From Phlebopus portentosus (lineage: Eukaryota > Basidiomycota > Agaricomycetes > Boletales > Boletinellaceae): a stretch of 64,000 nt of DNA. The notes beneath the pieces were generated by a model. It did not search any database, was not told where the DNA came from, and saw only the letters and a program-made list of their open reading frames with translations. Position 1 is the stretch's first letter. Each line of letters opens with the position of its first letter. The stretch is taken from assembly GCA_037892935.1 (NCBI GenBank), contig JAYXKI010000010.1, positions 1,178,001 through 1,242,000 of the forward strand. The letters run 5' to 3'. This document shows positions 22,128 to 35,327 of this stretch, piece by piece. The translations under genes were made by a program, and so were the position numbers.

Positions 22128-23966
22128 ATGCCAGACTTGGGAGAAGAAAATAACTTGACTTCAGGAGCAACACATCCATCAAACGGAATGATTCGGGACC
22201 CAACAGGACTAATCAGGCTTCCAAGGAGCTCTAAACGCGTCGAGGATCCAGAGGAAGAGGTAAGGTATATTGATATTGTATTCAAGTCGAAGGAGAACTA
22301 CTAACTAATACTTTGAATGGACATGTACAGATCTTTCTTTTATACACGGCCCTCTCCTCGCGCAAACCACACGATATTTCCTCGGTCTCCTTCCCAGGTC
22401 TCGGCTCCGTCGATTCGAAACAAGACACGATCACAGTGCGCTTCACCCTCCCATCACGCTCTAAGTCTGACAAGTCGGGAGAGTCAACGCCAAGGTCCAA
22501 AGGAAGACAGCGACGAAGACAAGGACGAGGACAAGAACAAAGACAAATAACAAGCCCAGAAAAGTTACAGCCAGGGGATGTAACTGATGTAACTTGGAAA
22601 CACACGTCCCCATGCGAATCAGTACCAAGTGCCTTGGAAAGCCCAGGTGCTTCACATGTTTCCAGGACGAAGAAACTCGACAAGAGTGCTAAGCTCGGTA
22701 CAAGTCCCAAAATCGATCGCAAGCGCGCTAAGTCCTCCACCGCTGTTTCCGATGGAGAAGAGCGGACACTGGAGATTGAACTTGTGCAGGACAAGACAGC
22801 ACTACACTCCAAACGGGGAGATACAGGTCAGTTTTCTTCATTCATTCAAATTCGTCCTTGTTTTTGTTCGTATATTATATTCATGGCTGACATTTGCCGT
22901 AGGTAGCGTACTATGGAGAGTCAGGTGAACCTTCCCGTCCGTATTCTTGAGAAAACCTTTTTCAACAAGATGTGAATCATTGAATGAACCTGGTTCCGCT
23001 AGTGTTGCACTTGGCCAGGCGCTTCTGAACGACGTCTCCTCGGATTCGCCCTATTCGCTCTTTGATCCGGAAAAACTGAAAAACTGCAACGCCTTGGAAC
23101 TCGGGTTAGTTGCCGTTTTTTCTTCCGACTTCTTCTTGTCTTCTTGGCGGGGTTTTTTAAACCAAGAAGAATGTAATTTTTTTCAGCGCTGGAACGGGCC
23201 TGTTGAGTATTGTGTTCGCGCCTTGGGTGCACCACTATACGGCGACGGATCTTGACTACCTCGTGCCCTTGATCAGGAAGAATGTCACGACCAACTTGCC
23301 CGTCGTCCAGCAGGCGTTTAGGGATACTACTAGTAGCAGGAAGCGTCCAACCCCGTCGTCGTTGTCATCATCGTCCAAGATATCAAAACGTGCAACCGGT
23401 TTTCGCGGGAGCGAAGATAGTAGCAATACTACCATCGATATCAACATTAGAAGAAATGAAAGCTTCTTCGATCCCATTCAGGTAATTGTCGAGCCCTTGA
23501 CTGGCTTGAGTTACATTGTCACAGTCAACGTGCCTCGTCACGACATGGCAGCGGCGGCGCTAATAGTAATACCACCAGCCTCACCGGACTCGGAAGAAGC
23601 AACACGGCATTTCGATTAGCACACGCCGACCCACCCGAGTTGATCGTGATCGCGGATTGCGTGTATAATCCGGCGCTCATACCGGGCCTGCTCTCCGCGG
23701 TGGAACACTACGCGGCGCCTGGGCGGACGTGCGTGTTAGTCGCGGTCGAACTGCGCTCGGCGGACGTCGTGAGAGAGTTTTTGGAATCGTGGGTTGGATT
23801 GGGAGGATGGGAGATTTGGAGGGTTGGACATGCTGCTGTTGGATCAAGAGAATCAGATGGGGATGGGGAAAGTGATGAGGACGGTGATGCTGATGCTACC
23901 GATGTTCATGTCAACGATGGCTGGCTGGGCGTTGATTTCGCTGTTTGGGTAGGTTGGAAGCTTTGA
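22128..23966 (+). CDS. VCPKMT/EFM6-like protein-lysine methyltransferase with disordered insert
   Basis: Six exons, 22128-22259, 22331-22826, 22903-22924, 23003-23104, 23187-23419 and 23482-23966, give 489 residues, all phases agreeing. The C-terminal half is a family-16 SAM methyltransferase: GSVLWRVSVALGQALL helix, motif I LELGAGTGLLSIVFAP, acidic ATDLDYLVPLIRKNV, then ALDWLEL and the PELIVIADCVYNP motif with the family's D-C-x-Y pattern. Exon 3 is only 22 nt and encodes part of the first conserved helix. Between the first strand and that helix lies about 150 residues of Ser/Lys/Arg-rich low-complexity sequence (exon 2) that family members usually lack. A second disordered patch follows RKNV. 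METTL21D modifies VCP and Efm6 modifies eEF1A; which applies here cannot be read from sequence. Confidence 0.75.
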
Positions 23967-24839
23967 CTTAATTTCAGAACAACAAGAGCAGATAATGAGG
24001 ACACGAGTTGAAGCAAGTTGTCTTGAAATCCTTCGGCCGGCACATACTAAGAAATTTCTCTTTGTCTCAAGAGAACTCGGGGTTTGAAAAGGAGGACGAG
24101 GCGGTGCATGAGTTGACGAATCCGCGATTGGCGCCAAGTTGGGAGTAGACGGGAGCCGGCTGGGCGAGAAAGGCTGAGCTTTCCGCAGTCCCGTCTATTT
24201 GCTTACTTACATAGAGATGACTGAAAACGTTGGAGTGGATGCACCGTACCTGATATAAGTGCTGTTGTGTCTGCTATGCTAAAACATGGACAAACTGGAG
24301 TTACACAAACCTGAAATTGTGGAGTGGATAAACGAAATTATTATGTCACTCACAAGTTGAACAAGCTCGGCAAAAGCGTCGATCTCGAAGTATTCCAAAA
24401 GAAACCACAACAAATCAAATCTCTTCGGGCTACGGCTACGGAAACGGCTGCGGGTCACTAGTAAAAATACGGAAGGAGAAACAGCTCTCCAGCCAAGAAA
24501 TCGCATCTCTCTTTTTCTCTCTCTTTCATTATCACCATCGAACGCTCACTTCACAAACATAGGCCTGCGCAGCAACAGCAGTGTGGATTGAAACAGAAAT
24601 TGATTTTGTTGACCCGGAAAAGGCAGTGTTCGAGGCCGACTTCCGCAGCACCCAAAGTCACGTACCCATTTGTCTTGTCGTTGGCTCCTCACGGCTCAGT
24701 CTCGTCCGTCATCCTCAAGCCATCTCCTCACCCCTCCCCTATTAATTATCCCTTCTCCTTCTCGCTGGCCGAGCCTTTTTCCTGTCCCTCCCTCGTCCCT
24801 CTTCCTCTGACCCGTCCCTTCTAATATCTTCCCGTTGCG
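23967..24839. other. Upstream region of the aspartic protease gene
   Basis: About 870 bp between two + strand genes. The left part should be the 3' untranslated region of the methyltransferase. No protein-coding signal was recognised. The right end is strikingly pyrimidine-rich and is listed separately. Confidence 0.4.
24717..24833 (+). promoter_or_regulatory. CT-rich tract before the aspartic protease start
   Basis: The roughly 115 bp before the ATG at 24840 are dominated by C and T with few purines (runs such as CACCCCTCCCC and CCTCGTCCCTCTTCC). CT-rich tracts just upstream of transcription starts are common in strongly expressed filamentous-fungal genes. No TATA box is evident here. Confidence 0.5.
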
Positions 24840-26583
24840 ATGCGAGCATCGTATTCTTATTCGGTATTAACACTGTTAGCGCTCGCCGCAGATGTCCTCG
24901 TATTAGCAGCACCCAGTCCGTCGCAGCCCCCAGGCCAGACAATTCGATTATCCCGTAGGACTGTAGACCGCACAACGGAGGAATGGGGTGCGTGGGCGAA
25001 GAGCCATCGTGAGGGACTCACCAACAAGTACAATGGCGGCAATGCCAAGGCCCGTGCTAAGCGCGGATCTGGGACGAACCTCATCGTAAACCAAAACGCA
25101 GACTCGACGTACTTTGGCTCGATAGCCGTCGGCACGCCGCCAGTCGCTTTCGACGTCATCCTTGACACCGGTTCTGCGTACGTCGTGCCTGTGGAGTGCC
25201 CTATGATGTTATTCGGACTGACTCGGAATTTCTTGGTGTTCTTAGTGATTTGTGGCTAGCCGACTCGACCTGTAGCGTTGGCTGTCAGGAGATTACGACC
25301 TTTGATTCGTCGGCCTCCTCATCGTTCACCAACCTGACGAGATCATTCTCCATCACGTATGGAAGTGGCGCAGCCGCAGGAGTTTTGGGTCAAGATGTAG
25401 TTCAAATGGCTGGATTCTCAGTGTCAAATCAAACATTTGGTACACTATCTTGCTCAGATAGTACGGTATTAAGTACTAATACTTCGCATTATAGCGGCGG
25501 TTGACCAAGTTTCCGATGGATTACTGACCGCCCCGGTGTCGGGTCTATTGGGTCTGGCGTTCCAGACAATTGCGTCGTCTGGAGCCACTCCATTATGGCA
25601 AAATTTGGTCGAGAGCGGAGCTTGGGACTCCCCGGTTATGTCCTTCCAGCTGACGCGGTAAGTCAACATTTCGTCGTTGATTGAAATCACCAGTCAAAGA
25701 TCTCATCTAATCCGCAGCTATGTCGACCAGTCCGGTGCGCAGTCGCTGGAGGCCGGCGGTACCTTTACTATGGGTAAGTTTCGAAACGGACCGTCCAATT
25801 TTCGGCTTCGTCGGTTTCACTTTTTCGAATTCTGTTACTGACTAGCAACGGTTCTATTTTTGGTCTACTGTAGGATTTGTCAACGATACTCTGTACACGG
25901 GCGACATTGACTATGTAGATATCTCGGGGGGGACTGGGTCGTATTGGATACTGGAGATGTCTGAGTTGAGTGTGGGAGGGACGTCTATATCTCTTTCCTC
26001 GGGATCGAGTTCCTACGCGGCAATTGATACTGGGACGACCCTCGTAGGAGGGCCGGCCTCCGTCATCTCCGAGCTCTACGCGGCGATCCCGAACGCGCAG
26101 GCAGGCACGGGTGACTACGAGGGGTACTACATCTATCCGTGTTCGCAGTCTGTCACTGTGGAAGTGGCGTTCGGCGGGCGGACGTGGTCGATCTCGCCGA
26201 ATGACTTCGAGCTCGCACAGCTCTCGACGTCGCAGTGCCTTGGTGCGTTCTTCGATATCGACATGGGCAGCAGCTCGTCTACGCCCTCATGGATCGTCGG
26301 GGACACGTTCCTCAAGAACGTGTACTCGGTGTTTAGGTACAGCCCAGCGTCCGTTGGGTTTGCGAACCTGAGCACGACGGCTACGGCGATGAACGGGGAT
26401 CTGGACGCGGAGGTGCCTACGCCGACGCTGGGGAGCGTTGCTGCGGCCATTACGGCCACGGGGACGAGCGGGAGCGGGCGGACGTCGAGTAGCAGTCCGG
26501 CGACGTTACGTGTTCCGCGCGTGGAGCCGACGATGCTGTTGACTTTCATTGGGCTGTTGATTGGGCTGTTGAGCGTCGTATAA
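24840..26583 (+). CDS. Secreted pepsin-like aspartic protease, probably GPI-anchored
   Basis: A peptidase family A1 enzyme. Five exons, 24840-25177, 25246-25439, 25495-25657, 25718-25773 and 25874-26583, give 486 residues. The N-terminus is a signal peptide (SVLTLLALAADVLVLAAP) followed by a basic propeptide. The first catalytic motif, ILDTGSADLWLA, spans intron 1, with the aspartate at residue 109; the second, AIDTGTTLVGG, has its aspartate at about residue 302. The flap region SITYGSGAAAG with its tyrosine is present, and several Asn-x-Ser/Thr sites occur. The C-terminus is a Ser/Thr/Gly-rich stalk then a hydrophobic end (TFIGLLIGLLSVV) reaching the stop, the pattern expected for GPI attachment or a tail anchor. 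Likely acts outside the cell or in the wall. All catalytic residues are intact. Confidence 0.9.
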
Positions 26584-27482
26584 CCTTGGCGCTTGGCGAA
26601 TCAAAGGTCAACGATCTAGTCTGTATTTTTCTACTCATTCCCGTTTTGCTTTCCGGTTCCACTCATAACAGTCCGTCGAATTAATCTCCGCCGTGTCTAA
26701 TCGTCACTCATCGCTCATCACTCATCCCCTTTCCCTCATTTACTCACTCGCATCGATTGCTATCCTATCCAATTATCATATCCTGTTACCGTGCATTAAC
26801 ATTAATGCCCCTCATTCACTATCCTGTATATAATTTCCATCTCACTTCTATGTTCCACCTTAACACCTATCTTGAATCAAACGGACCCGCTTTATTTTCG
26901 TTTCTTTCCTTGGAAGGGCTGAAAGAAGAAAGGTGTACGTATTTATGGTAAATAGATGGGGGTGCAATGTGATTGCGTTTGTATAGACATGATTTGGAGG
27001 ACTGTTTTTTTGTGATGAGCAATGACTGGAATGCGCGTAGTCGAAAGCATCATGAAGCATTCTACCGAAAAGCGTTAATGTTTATGTTTGTTATTGCCAT
27101 TGTAGACTTACTTATTGATTATTCTCGATATTCTTACTAGGTGAAACTTCAGACCTTTTCGTCAGTAATACAATTACAGTAGTTAGTATACCGATAATAC
27201 TAGACCTCTCACAGGTATCCAATGCTTCATGGTTCACTGGACCATTCATCGCACATAATGATACATGCTTACCGCATGCAACATAACCACAAACCACAAC
27301 CAGAGCCTAGACAAATTGCACGCATGCATCATATTGGGTGGCATACAGCATGGGTCTACGAAGGCCAAAGGCGAAGGGAACAAAGAGAAATGGTCATACA
27401 AGTAATATTACACGACCGATAAAGTTATGAAGAATCAAGTATAGATAGACGGAGACGTAGGCACGATAGCCCAAGTAACGCT
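26584..27482. other. Convergent spacer between protease and histone H3
   Basis: About 900 bp holding the 3' regions of two convergent genes. It is AT-rich, with CTCATC-type repeats at about 26705-26740 (TCACTCATCGCTCATCACTCATCCC). No gene recognised. Confidence 0.4.
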
Positions 27483-28016
<534 letters not shown>

Positions 28017-28356
28017 TGCAATAAATCGATAAGTCGAAGATTGGTAGTAGTGGTGGTAAGTGTTGAAGTCGACGGCGGGACAAGTGTATTGGGGGGTCTT
28101 CAAACCGCGTCTGAACTGGGCTACTTATATACGAGTCGCGCGACGTGCATCACGTGCGAATCCGACGCGTTCTGTTGTGCTTGAACCTTAAATTTCTTGC
28201 ACCGCCACGGATGAGTCGCCGATGGTATATAAGCCGATGGTTCTCGCGTCGAGTTGAATTCTCCCACTTCGTTATCGGCACACCCGCGTTCACCGCAACC
28301 ACCACAATCAATCTCACTTCCACCACACCACCACACCAACTCACATCTAAATAAAC
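28017..28356. promoter_or_regulatory. Shared divergent H3-H4 promoter with two TATA boxes
   Basis: The 340-bp gap separates the H3 and H4 start codons. A TATATAA element faces H3 at 28125-28131 (minus strand), about 110 bp from its ATG, and another faces H4 at 28226-28232, about 125 bp from its ATG, so the layout is nearly symmetric. The central 94 bp between them include a CACGTG box at 28151-28156. H4's leader is rich in CCACCA repeats (28298-28345). Confidence 0.7.
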
Positions 28357-28796
<440 letters not shown>

Positions 28797-29075
28797 TCAT
28801 TTTTCTCCATTCGCGTTCGCGTTTTGTCCTCTGCAAGATGTATTTCTCTTGTATCATTAATGCATATTAGTCTTATTCTCGGGATGAAAACCCAAGTCCT
28901 TTCTAGTGTGATATAAGTGTCATTAATGATGATGACCTGTGCTATCTAGTGGCTACGTGTACAAGTTACAGTTGCTGCCTGAGAAGTCTTGGCGTTGCTA
29001 GAAGTACATGAATGGCTATCAATATAGTCGAGGTGTCCTAATGTCTGTCCAATCATGTCCATGTCTAAGTAAGTG

Positions 29076-31128
29076 TCATCGAGTGCGTCCGCGTATGCTC
29101 AGTCCGCCATTCCACTTCCCAACATTCCACCCCTCACCTTCGAGGGCCCTCTTCACTGCAGGCCCAAGAACCGCAACGCCATTAGATGAATGACTTCCAC
29201 GTCCCGTAATGGCGCGTAGCGGACGTGCAGGCGACACCCATCCTTCGTCTAGGACCTCGCGAACGATAGTGAGTGCTTCGGACGTCGTGCAGTAGTGTAT
29301 GTCTATCACGTCCGTGTCTGCTCCTGCAAACCTAGAGATTGTGTAAGAATTACAAGAAAAGGGTATATTCAGATTACGAATTTTAAGAGAAGTAGAGCTC
29401 GTACCGTTTCTCGTCCACAAGTTCCCTCATAGCGTCCAACTGTAGCTTCTGAACCTCGGCTTGATGACGCTGTGCTTCCTGCGCATAGAAGAACGCAACC
29501 TCCCCGCCGCGATTACGCGCTCCTCCGCTATTCCAATGCCGACTGGCGGTTCGCAGCGCTTCGTCGCGTCGCGAATGACAAGCTTCGATGCGTGATTTGT
29601 AACTGCCTAGTACGGCTTTACCACGACCTGCACTTCCAGCAACATTTCCAGGACCAGGTTTGATGGGCGCTCGGGGTTTTCTGCGAGGGACGTTGAACGG
29701 ATTGTATGAAGGAATGTGAGCAGCGAGCGGGTGTACGTCGGGTGGTTTGGGGCGTGCGGGCGAAACGGTCTGCCATGTATTTTTGCTCGGCGCGGGTGGC
29801 GGTCGTTGTCTCGGAGCAACTGACGGTGGGACTGCAGGTATCGGGGAAATAGATGAGATAGGTGTGGAGACTGCTGAAACGGGTGCAACTTTGGTAGTGA
29901 GCGTGCTTTGCGCCAATGCAGAACTCGCGGGCAAAGAATATGCAGGGGAATGATATACTCCCATTTCCTGTCTACTTTCTCCATCCAACTCCAGTTCATG
30001 CAGGAGCTTCACGAGATCTAGCGCTACGTCCGGAGAGCCACCTGCTGTGACCAACGATAATTCAGCGTCTTCATAGAGCCGTTCCCGAGCTTCTGAATCC
30101 AGTCTATCGAAGTCGAAGTCCGGAGAGGCTTTTATAAACTCCATAAGCGATAAGAGAGCTGACTTTCCATCCTCTGAGGTAGATTCATTGTCTTGTGGAT
30201 TTTCTAGCGATTTGAAGGCTGCTCGGAGAGCTTCAGCAGGTGTCGAATAGTGAGGTGTGTGGAAATATGACTGGAAATATGATGACGACCAGCCCAATAG
30301 AGATTCGAGGTAGGATGAAAGGGAAGCCAGTTGGTTCCATGGATCGACTCTGGAACGGATCTGTGACTCCGGTCGGATGTGTTGTTGTTGGCGGATATCA
30401 TTGATTGCGATGGTCTTTCCCCTAGCTTTGCGTTTCTTGTTAGAGATAGACGAGACAGACGGAGCCCGGTTGAAGGATGCTTTCGGTTTTCTTCTGGAAA
30501 TCACAGTCCATTGTTCAATTTCTTCGTCAAGTGACTCATCCTCAAGACCGCGCTCTTCTAATTCCCGAACGTACTCCTCGCTCAGAAGATCCTCCACAAT
30601 TCTCTCCATGTCAAAGTCGGATGCTTCCAAACGAGCTTTCAAGGTCTTCGGAGGCATGTGTGGAAAGGAGGCTCGCAGGAAGGCTAGAGCGGCATCAGGC
30701 TGAGTGGATGAAGCCACTTCACCAGATGGTGAAGTGGAGGACGCGGAATTCGAGCTTGCACTCGGCGTAGTCTGCGAAAAGACGCTGTCCGCATCTCGAG
30801 TGGCACTATCTTCCGTCGTCACAGAAGTCCCTGATAACTGTAAATCATGAAAATCCTTCGCGAGATCGTCTTGATCAGCCGCGGCGCTCGAAGCTAATAC
30901 AGCAAGCTGATCCCGAAGCGTCTTGAGGATCTCTTCGTCGGGCTTCTTTCCGGAAAGATGATCCGCCACGAGGAGGGCCACTATAGTGCTGTCTAAAGGT
31001 GGGCAGAATTCTGCCTAGGACAATGATGATTTGTATGAGCATGATGCGCTATGATTTGGCGATACGAGACTTCCATTCACCTCTAGGGCTTCTTGCAAAG
31101 ATGAGATTTCAGGTGACAGGTCTTCCAT
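29076..31128 (-). CDS. CUE-DUF1771-Smr domain protein
   Basis: A roughly 640-residue protein in three exons (ATG at 31128; a 17-codon first exon; a long second exon about 29404-31014; a last exon ending at 29076). Domains in order: a CUE-like ubiquitin-binding helix bundle near residues 125-165 (LAFLRASFPHMPPKTLKARL); a disordered central region with Pro/Ser-rich sequence; DUF1771, a basic helical module near 490-545 (SRRDEALRTASRHWN, YAQEAQRHQAEVQKLQL); and a C-terminal Smr domain with IDIHYCTTSEAL and ITGRGSHSSNG, the DLH- and TGxGxHS-type signatures. The first motif reads DIH where Smr proteins often have DLH. Relatives include yeast Cue2, an Smr endonuclease acting at stalled ribosomes in no-go mRNA decay, and human N4BP2. 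A similar role is inferred. Confidence 0.82.
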
Positions 31129-31546
31129 AATGACTACCCTATTTCCGAACTTGAAAAAAATTTGATCCGGAACTGGAATCCAGAGAATCCGAGGTGAGCT
31201 TTCCAATTCTGTTTGCTATATAAGCGACCCAGAAACGTAATTCTGCCCCCTGTGTATGAGCTGAAATAACGAGATAATGATGAAGAATAAGAAGAAATGT
31301 GCCTTGAGTTGATGTGTCAAAGTGGGATGCTGGGTGGCAATGTATGTGGAGTGCAGCAGAGTGCAAATAGTGTTCTGACGGTAGCCTATGTGAAAATACT
31401 TCCGCTTTGAGCTACTACTGGCATTACGTCCTGTGTCGGAAGTAAGCTGAGCGCGAGCGCAGTCATCCGCCTCATCCTCACCCTATCCGCGACAACTATA
31501 ATCTAGTCTTATATACATCTTCCCTTCGATACAGACCAACTTCACA
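31129..31546. promoter_or_regulatory. Divergent promoter region, Smr protein / DUF2015
   Basis: About 420 bp between divergent starts. A TTATATACA element at 31509-31517 lies about 35 bp upstream of the + strand start and may be a TATA box. Short open frames here have no recognised content. Confidence 0.35.
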
Positions 31547-32176
31547 ATGCTATTCTTGCTTTCGTTACTCGCGTTCACCTCTCTCCTTATTCTCTGTAAG
31601 TATTGCTCTTTGCTTCGTTTAGTATTTGCGCAGTAGGCCTGTGCAATGCCGATAGGCATTAAGCAACTGCATGCATATCTTTAACACATCGATGCTGATA
31701 GACCGTCTCGTCCTTTCTAGTGGCCGTTTACTACAGACGCATCATCATTCCTCACCTCCCATCGCGCATCCGCTCGCTGTTCCCGTCTTTGTCGAACTAT
31801 CAGCCCCTCACGACGTTCTCCGAACAGGCTGGTCAGGGGCTGAGCAGCTCCGCGTTCGACATTGAGGCGAACATTCACGATGGTGACCCTCGCGCTGGAT
31901 TAGACGAGGAGGGTGTGCGTGAGGTACAGGAGATCATGCGTAGGCAGCGTGTCACGTAAGCTTTGTTGCAGTATATGTCGGACGAGTAGAGATTGACGCT
32001 GATGGCGAACTTGGACTATAGGTTCGATCAAGCAAGGTTGATCAGACACAACAGGATACTTGCAGCGAATGGGATTGATTCTTCCGGTGAGCGTCTACCT
32101 GGCTTACCTGATGCAAGAAGCTGAATTATTTGCTTCAGGCGTGCCATTGGACTCGAAAGCGGTTACTCGCCTTTGA
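31547..32176 (+). CDS. DUF2015-like small membrane-anchored protein
   Basis: Four short exons encode about 125 residues. The N-terminus (MLFLLSLLAFTSLLIL, continuing LAVYYRR) is a signal anchor. The soluble part carries the segment GLDEEGVREVQEIMRRQRVT then FDQARLIRHNRILAANGID and ends DSKAVTRL at 32174-32176; this is the pattern I associate with the fungal family DUF2015, whose function is not known. The helix-turn arrangement resembles a CUE-type three-helix bundle, so ubiquitin binding is a possibility, but this is inference. Likely sits in the ER or another membrane with the C-terminus in the cytosol. Confidence 0.62.
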
Positions 32177-32595
32177 GGCTGTGACCCCCTACTTATGTCT
32201 TCTTTGTTCGGGTTCCAGAAGGACCTTTGTACTGCCGGATTAGTGTTTTGACATATTCTTGCCATTCTATTACATCTGTATTCCTGTAATGCCCCCACGC
32301 ACACACTATGCTGCTGTTCTTGCCTCACGTTTTTTTTTGGATATCTTCCTTGTTATCCTTTCGTCACTCAACTTCATCTACTCGAACTTGTTGTAGGCCA
32401 CGCGATCGTACTGCAACCCAAATACCAGCAGTGGTTTCTCCCATTTACAGAGATGCAGTGTGCCTTGTGCAACGAGGAATCAGATTGAGATGATGCGCTA
32501 GCTTACATGATACAACAGCAATCGCCACATTGCACCTAAAACGGCAGTCGAGCTCTTTACTTATAACCACCATCTGGTAGTGTAGACCGTGTCTT
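32177..32595. other. Spacer before the sirtuin gene
   Basis: About 420 bp with the 3' end of the DUF2015 gene and the sirtuin promoter. Contains a T9 run near 32330-32338. No gene recognised. Confidence 0.35.
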
Positions 32596-35327
32596 ATGTC
32601 GACCGGCCCAAATGTGTTAGTGGCCAGACAGCCAAGACAGACGGCTGCTTCACGCTCGGGGAAGATTGTGGCACTCAATGACGACAAAAACACGTCCCTT
32701 GTAGACGAACTTGATCTGTCGGTGGACTTTGATAGTGATGTGGAGGACTCTCTGGGTACGGATTTATGGGAAGATTTAAAGGACGATACACAAGAAAGTT
32801 CCCTGCTTAAACAATATGCGGTGGAGCTTGGATATTCTGACAATATGAGGGAATTTTGGGACTATTATAACCAAAGTGCGTGTTCATTCATTTTAATATT
32901 CTGCTCCTATCGGTGTGCAAGAAATGATCCAATCACTGTTTCCCTTGAGATGACTCTCCTCCTCTCCTTACCAACCTTTGACTATTTTTTAGTGAAAACT
33001 GTATGCCCTCCCTACTCAGTGGAAGCCATGCTCTCTTATCTTCGGTCTAAAGGTGAGCGTCAAAAAAATCAAAAGCATATGTCTGCTTCCAATTTGTATA
33101 ACGATTCTCTGACTTCGAGCTCTAGGAGTAGAATTGTGGATCAAACAATACGTGATTGACTCAAGCAAACCGCTTGACATCGCGTTTTACGCATTGGGTG
33201 TCCTCCTAGTAAGTCTGTCTCCCGTGTACGGGAGGAAACTTCCTTATTGTGAAAAAGACAAGGCAACAACGCAAACTAGATGAAAAGGCTCGTCTGTCGC
33301 TTTTAAAGGCTGCCGCTTTCCGCGTGTACGTTACCATCGCAATTCTAGGATTTGTGGGAATAAGGATGATTACCTATCTGTCAGTATGCGTCGGCGTGCG
33401 CCGAAGACTTTCGCGTGTCCCGCGATGCTCGCTGCTGTGGCGGATCGCATCAGATTTGCGCGGCGTATCATTGTACTCTCCGGAGCAGGCATCAGTGAGT
33501 CCTTTCTTTGGACACCTGTAGGGAGTAACGTGCGAAATTATCCTGTGTATCTTAGGCGTTTCCTGTGGAATTCCGGATTTCCGTTCGCGTGATGGCCTCT
33601 ATGCTCAGTTGTTTTCGAGCGGCGCCTATGATTTAGATGATCCACAGCAGATGTGAGTCGTGAGGCTTCGTGCTCGCGTAGTCGCCGATGCTGACTTGCC
33701 AAGGTTTGACATCAACTATTTTCAACGCAACCCCTATGGTAAGTAATTATACGCTACGGAGTCTTCGCGACGGATAACTAACAGAAATATGCGTTAATTG
33801 ACGGATGCAGTTTTTTAGTGAGCAATATTATTTTCTCCCTTGAATACTAATTGATTTTCTGGCTCAATTGTTCAAAGCTCGTTCGCGCAGTTAGTTTTCT
33901 TTCGTATGTAAATTGTACAGGAGGCTCACAGAATTCATAGCAAGATATACCCTTCGAATTTTACGCCATCGCGCAGCCACCGCTTCATCAGGGAATTAGA
34001 AAAGCGCGGAAAGGTATTTCGGTCTCGTTTCGTTGCGCTTCTCTTGCTGACGCGCTTCTCAAGCTTCTTAGAGTACGTACTAATGGCTTGTATAGTAAAA
34101 GGGTGCGCGATTCCAACACTTGTCCTGTTCCAGAATTATACCCAGAATATCGACGGCCTAGAGGCAAAGGCGTGCATCTCGAGGGTTTATCAATGTCATG
34201 GCTCGTTTGCAACAGCAAGATGCATTAACTGTAGGGTCACAGTGCCCGGCGACTTGATAAGGGATGACCTTCTGGCTCAACGAGTCCCGCTATGCACATC
34301 CTGCAACTCAGAAGAGGATCTCAAACCCAAGAAGGTGCGGCGGAGGAAGAAAAAAAAGAAACGCAATGATGGATGGGAGAGTGATGATGCCGAAGAGCTG
34401 TCCCCGCTGCCTCCCGGAATAATGAAGGTTGGACCCAGTCCATTCGCTAATTTTTTCTTGCATCCGACCTGACACACTAAAATACAGCCCGGTATAACAT
34501 TCTTTGGAGAGAAACTTTCGAGGAATTTTGACAGAAAGGTTTTCCGCGATATCAAGGTGGCGGATCTATTGATAGTGATCGGGACCTCAGTGAAAGTTAG
34601 ACCCGTATCTGAGATTATCTGTAAGTGTTTCAGAAAGTAGCAGACTTCGTCGTTATTAACTGAAAGCTTTTTATCTCAGCACACTTGCCTCATCAAGTAG
34701 AGACCGTATGTTTCCAGTTCGTGTCCATGAGAAATCTATTTCAATTTTTTTTTAGATTGTCATCAACAAAACACCGTTGCCTCACTTCTATCCGGACGTG
34801 GGTATCGTTCCTGAGTATCTTGTATGCATATCGCTGACCACCTCACGATAGTACCAACTTCTCGGAGATGCGGACACTGTCGTAAAACATCTGATTCGTT
34901 ATCTTGGCTGGAAAATAGACGCCGGGAGACCGTACATGGACATTTTATATCGCGATCCACAGAGGAAGCACAGCAATTCCACGTATAAAGTCATCGGAAA
35001 GAGGTCAGTAGTGAAGTTTTTCTTTATTGTGTCTATTCCACAGGGGTAACTCATGGACGTTGTTGTGCGTTAAGTGGCGTCATGCTATTCAAGGGAGCTG
35101 AGGGCGGACGTTATGTCGCCGACCTGATTGCTGAACGGAAAGCACGAGGACTGGGTCCTAACTCACCCGATGGTGTTTGGGATGGTTACTTGACGGAGTC
35201 GGATACCAGCGAATCCGAGGACGGAGGCCGGGAGGTGATGACTAGGGAGGATGAAGGTCAGGCGGCGAGGAAGAGGCCGAGGAGATCACTGAACCAGAAG
35301 CCGTCGGATTTTAGAACTGGATGGTGA
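32596..35327 (+). CDS. Sir2-family NAD-dependent deacetylase (class I, Hst1/SIRT1-like)
   Basis: A class I sirtuin with an N-terminal Sir2-type extension. The ATG at 32596 opens an acidic region; VEAMLSYLRSKG and GVELWIKQYVIDS match the helical domain that precedes the core in yeast Sir2/Hst1. Core motifs: SGAGISVSCGIPDFRSRDG (split by an intron), the QNIDGLE NAD motif, catalytic histidine in YQCHGSFATARC, a zinc site of two CxxC pairs (CINC, CTSC), and IGTSVKVRPVSEI followed by INKTPLPH. Between the zinc cysteines and PGITFFGE lies a Lys/Arg then acidic insert (KKVRRRKKKKKRND...ESDDAEEL) that could act as a nuclear signal. The C-terminus is charged. All catalytic residues are visible; nuclear histone deacetylation is the likely role. 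More than ten introns; some boundaries not fixed. Confidence 0.88.
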
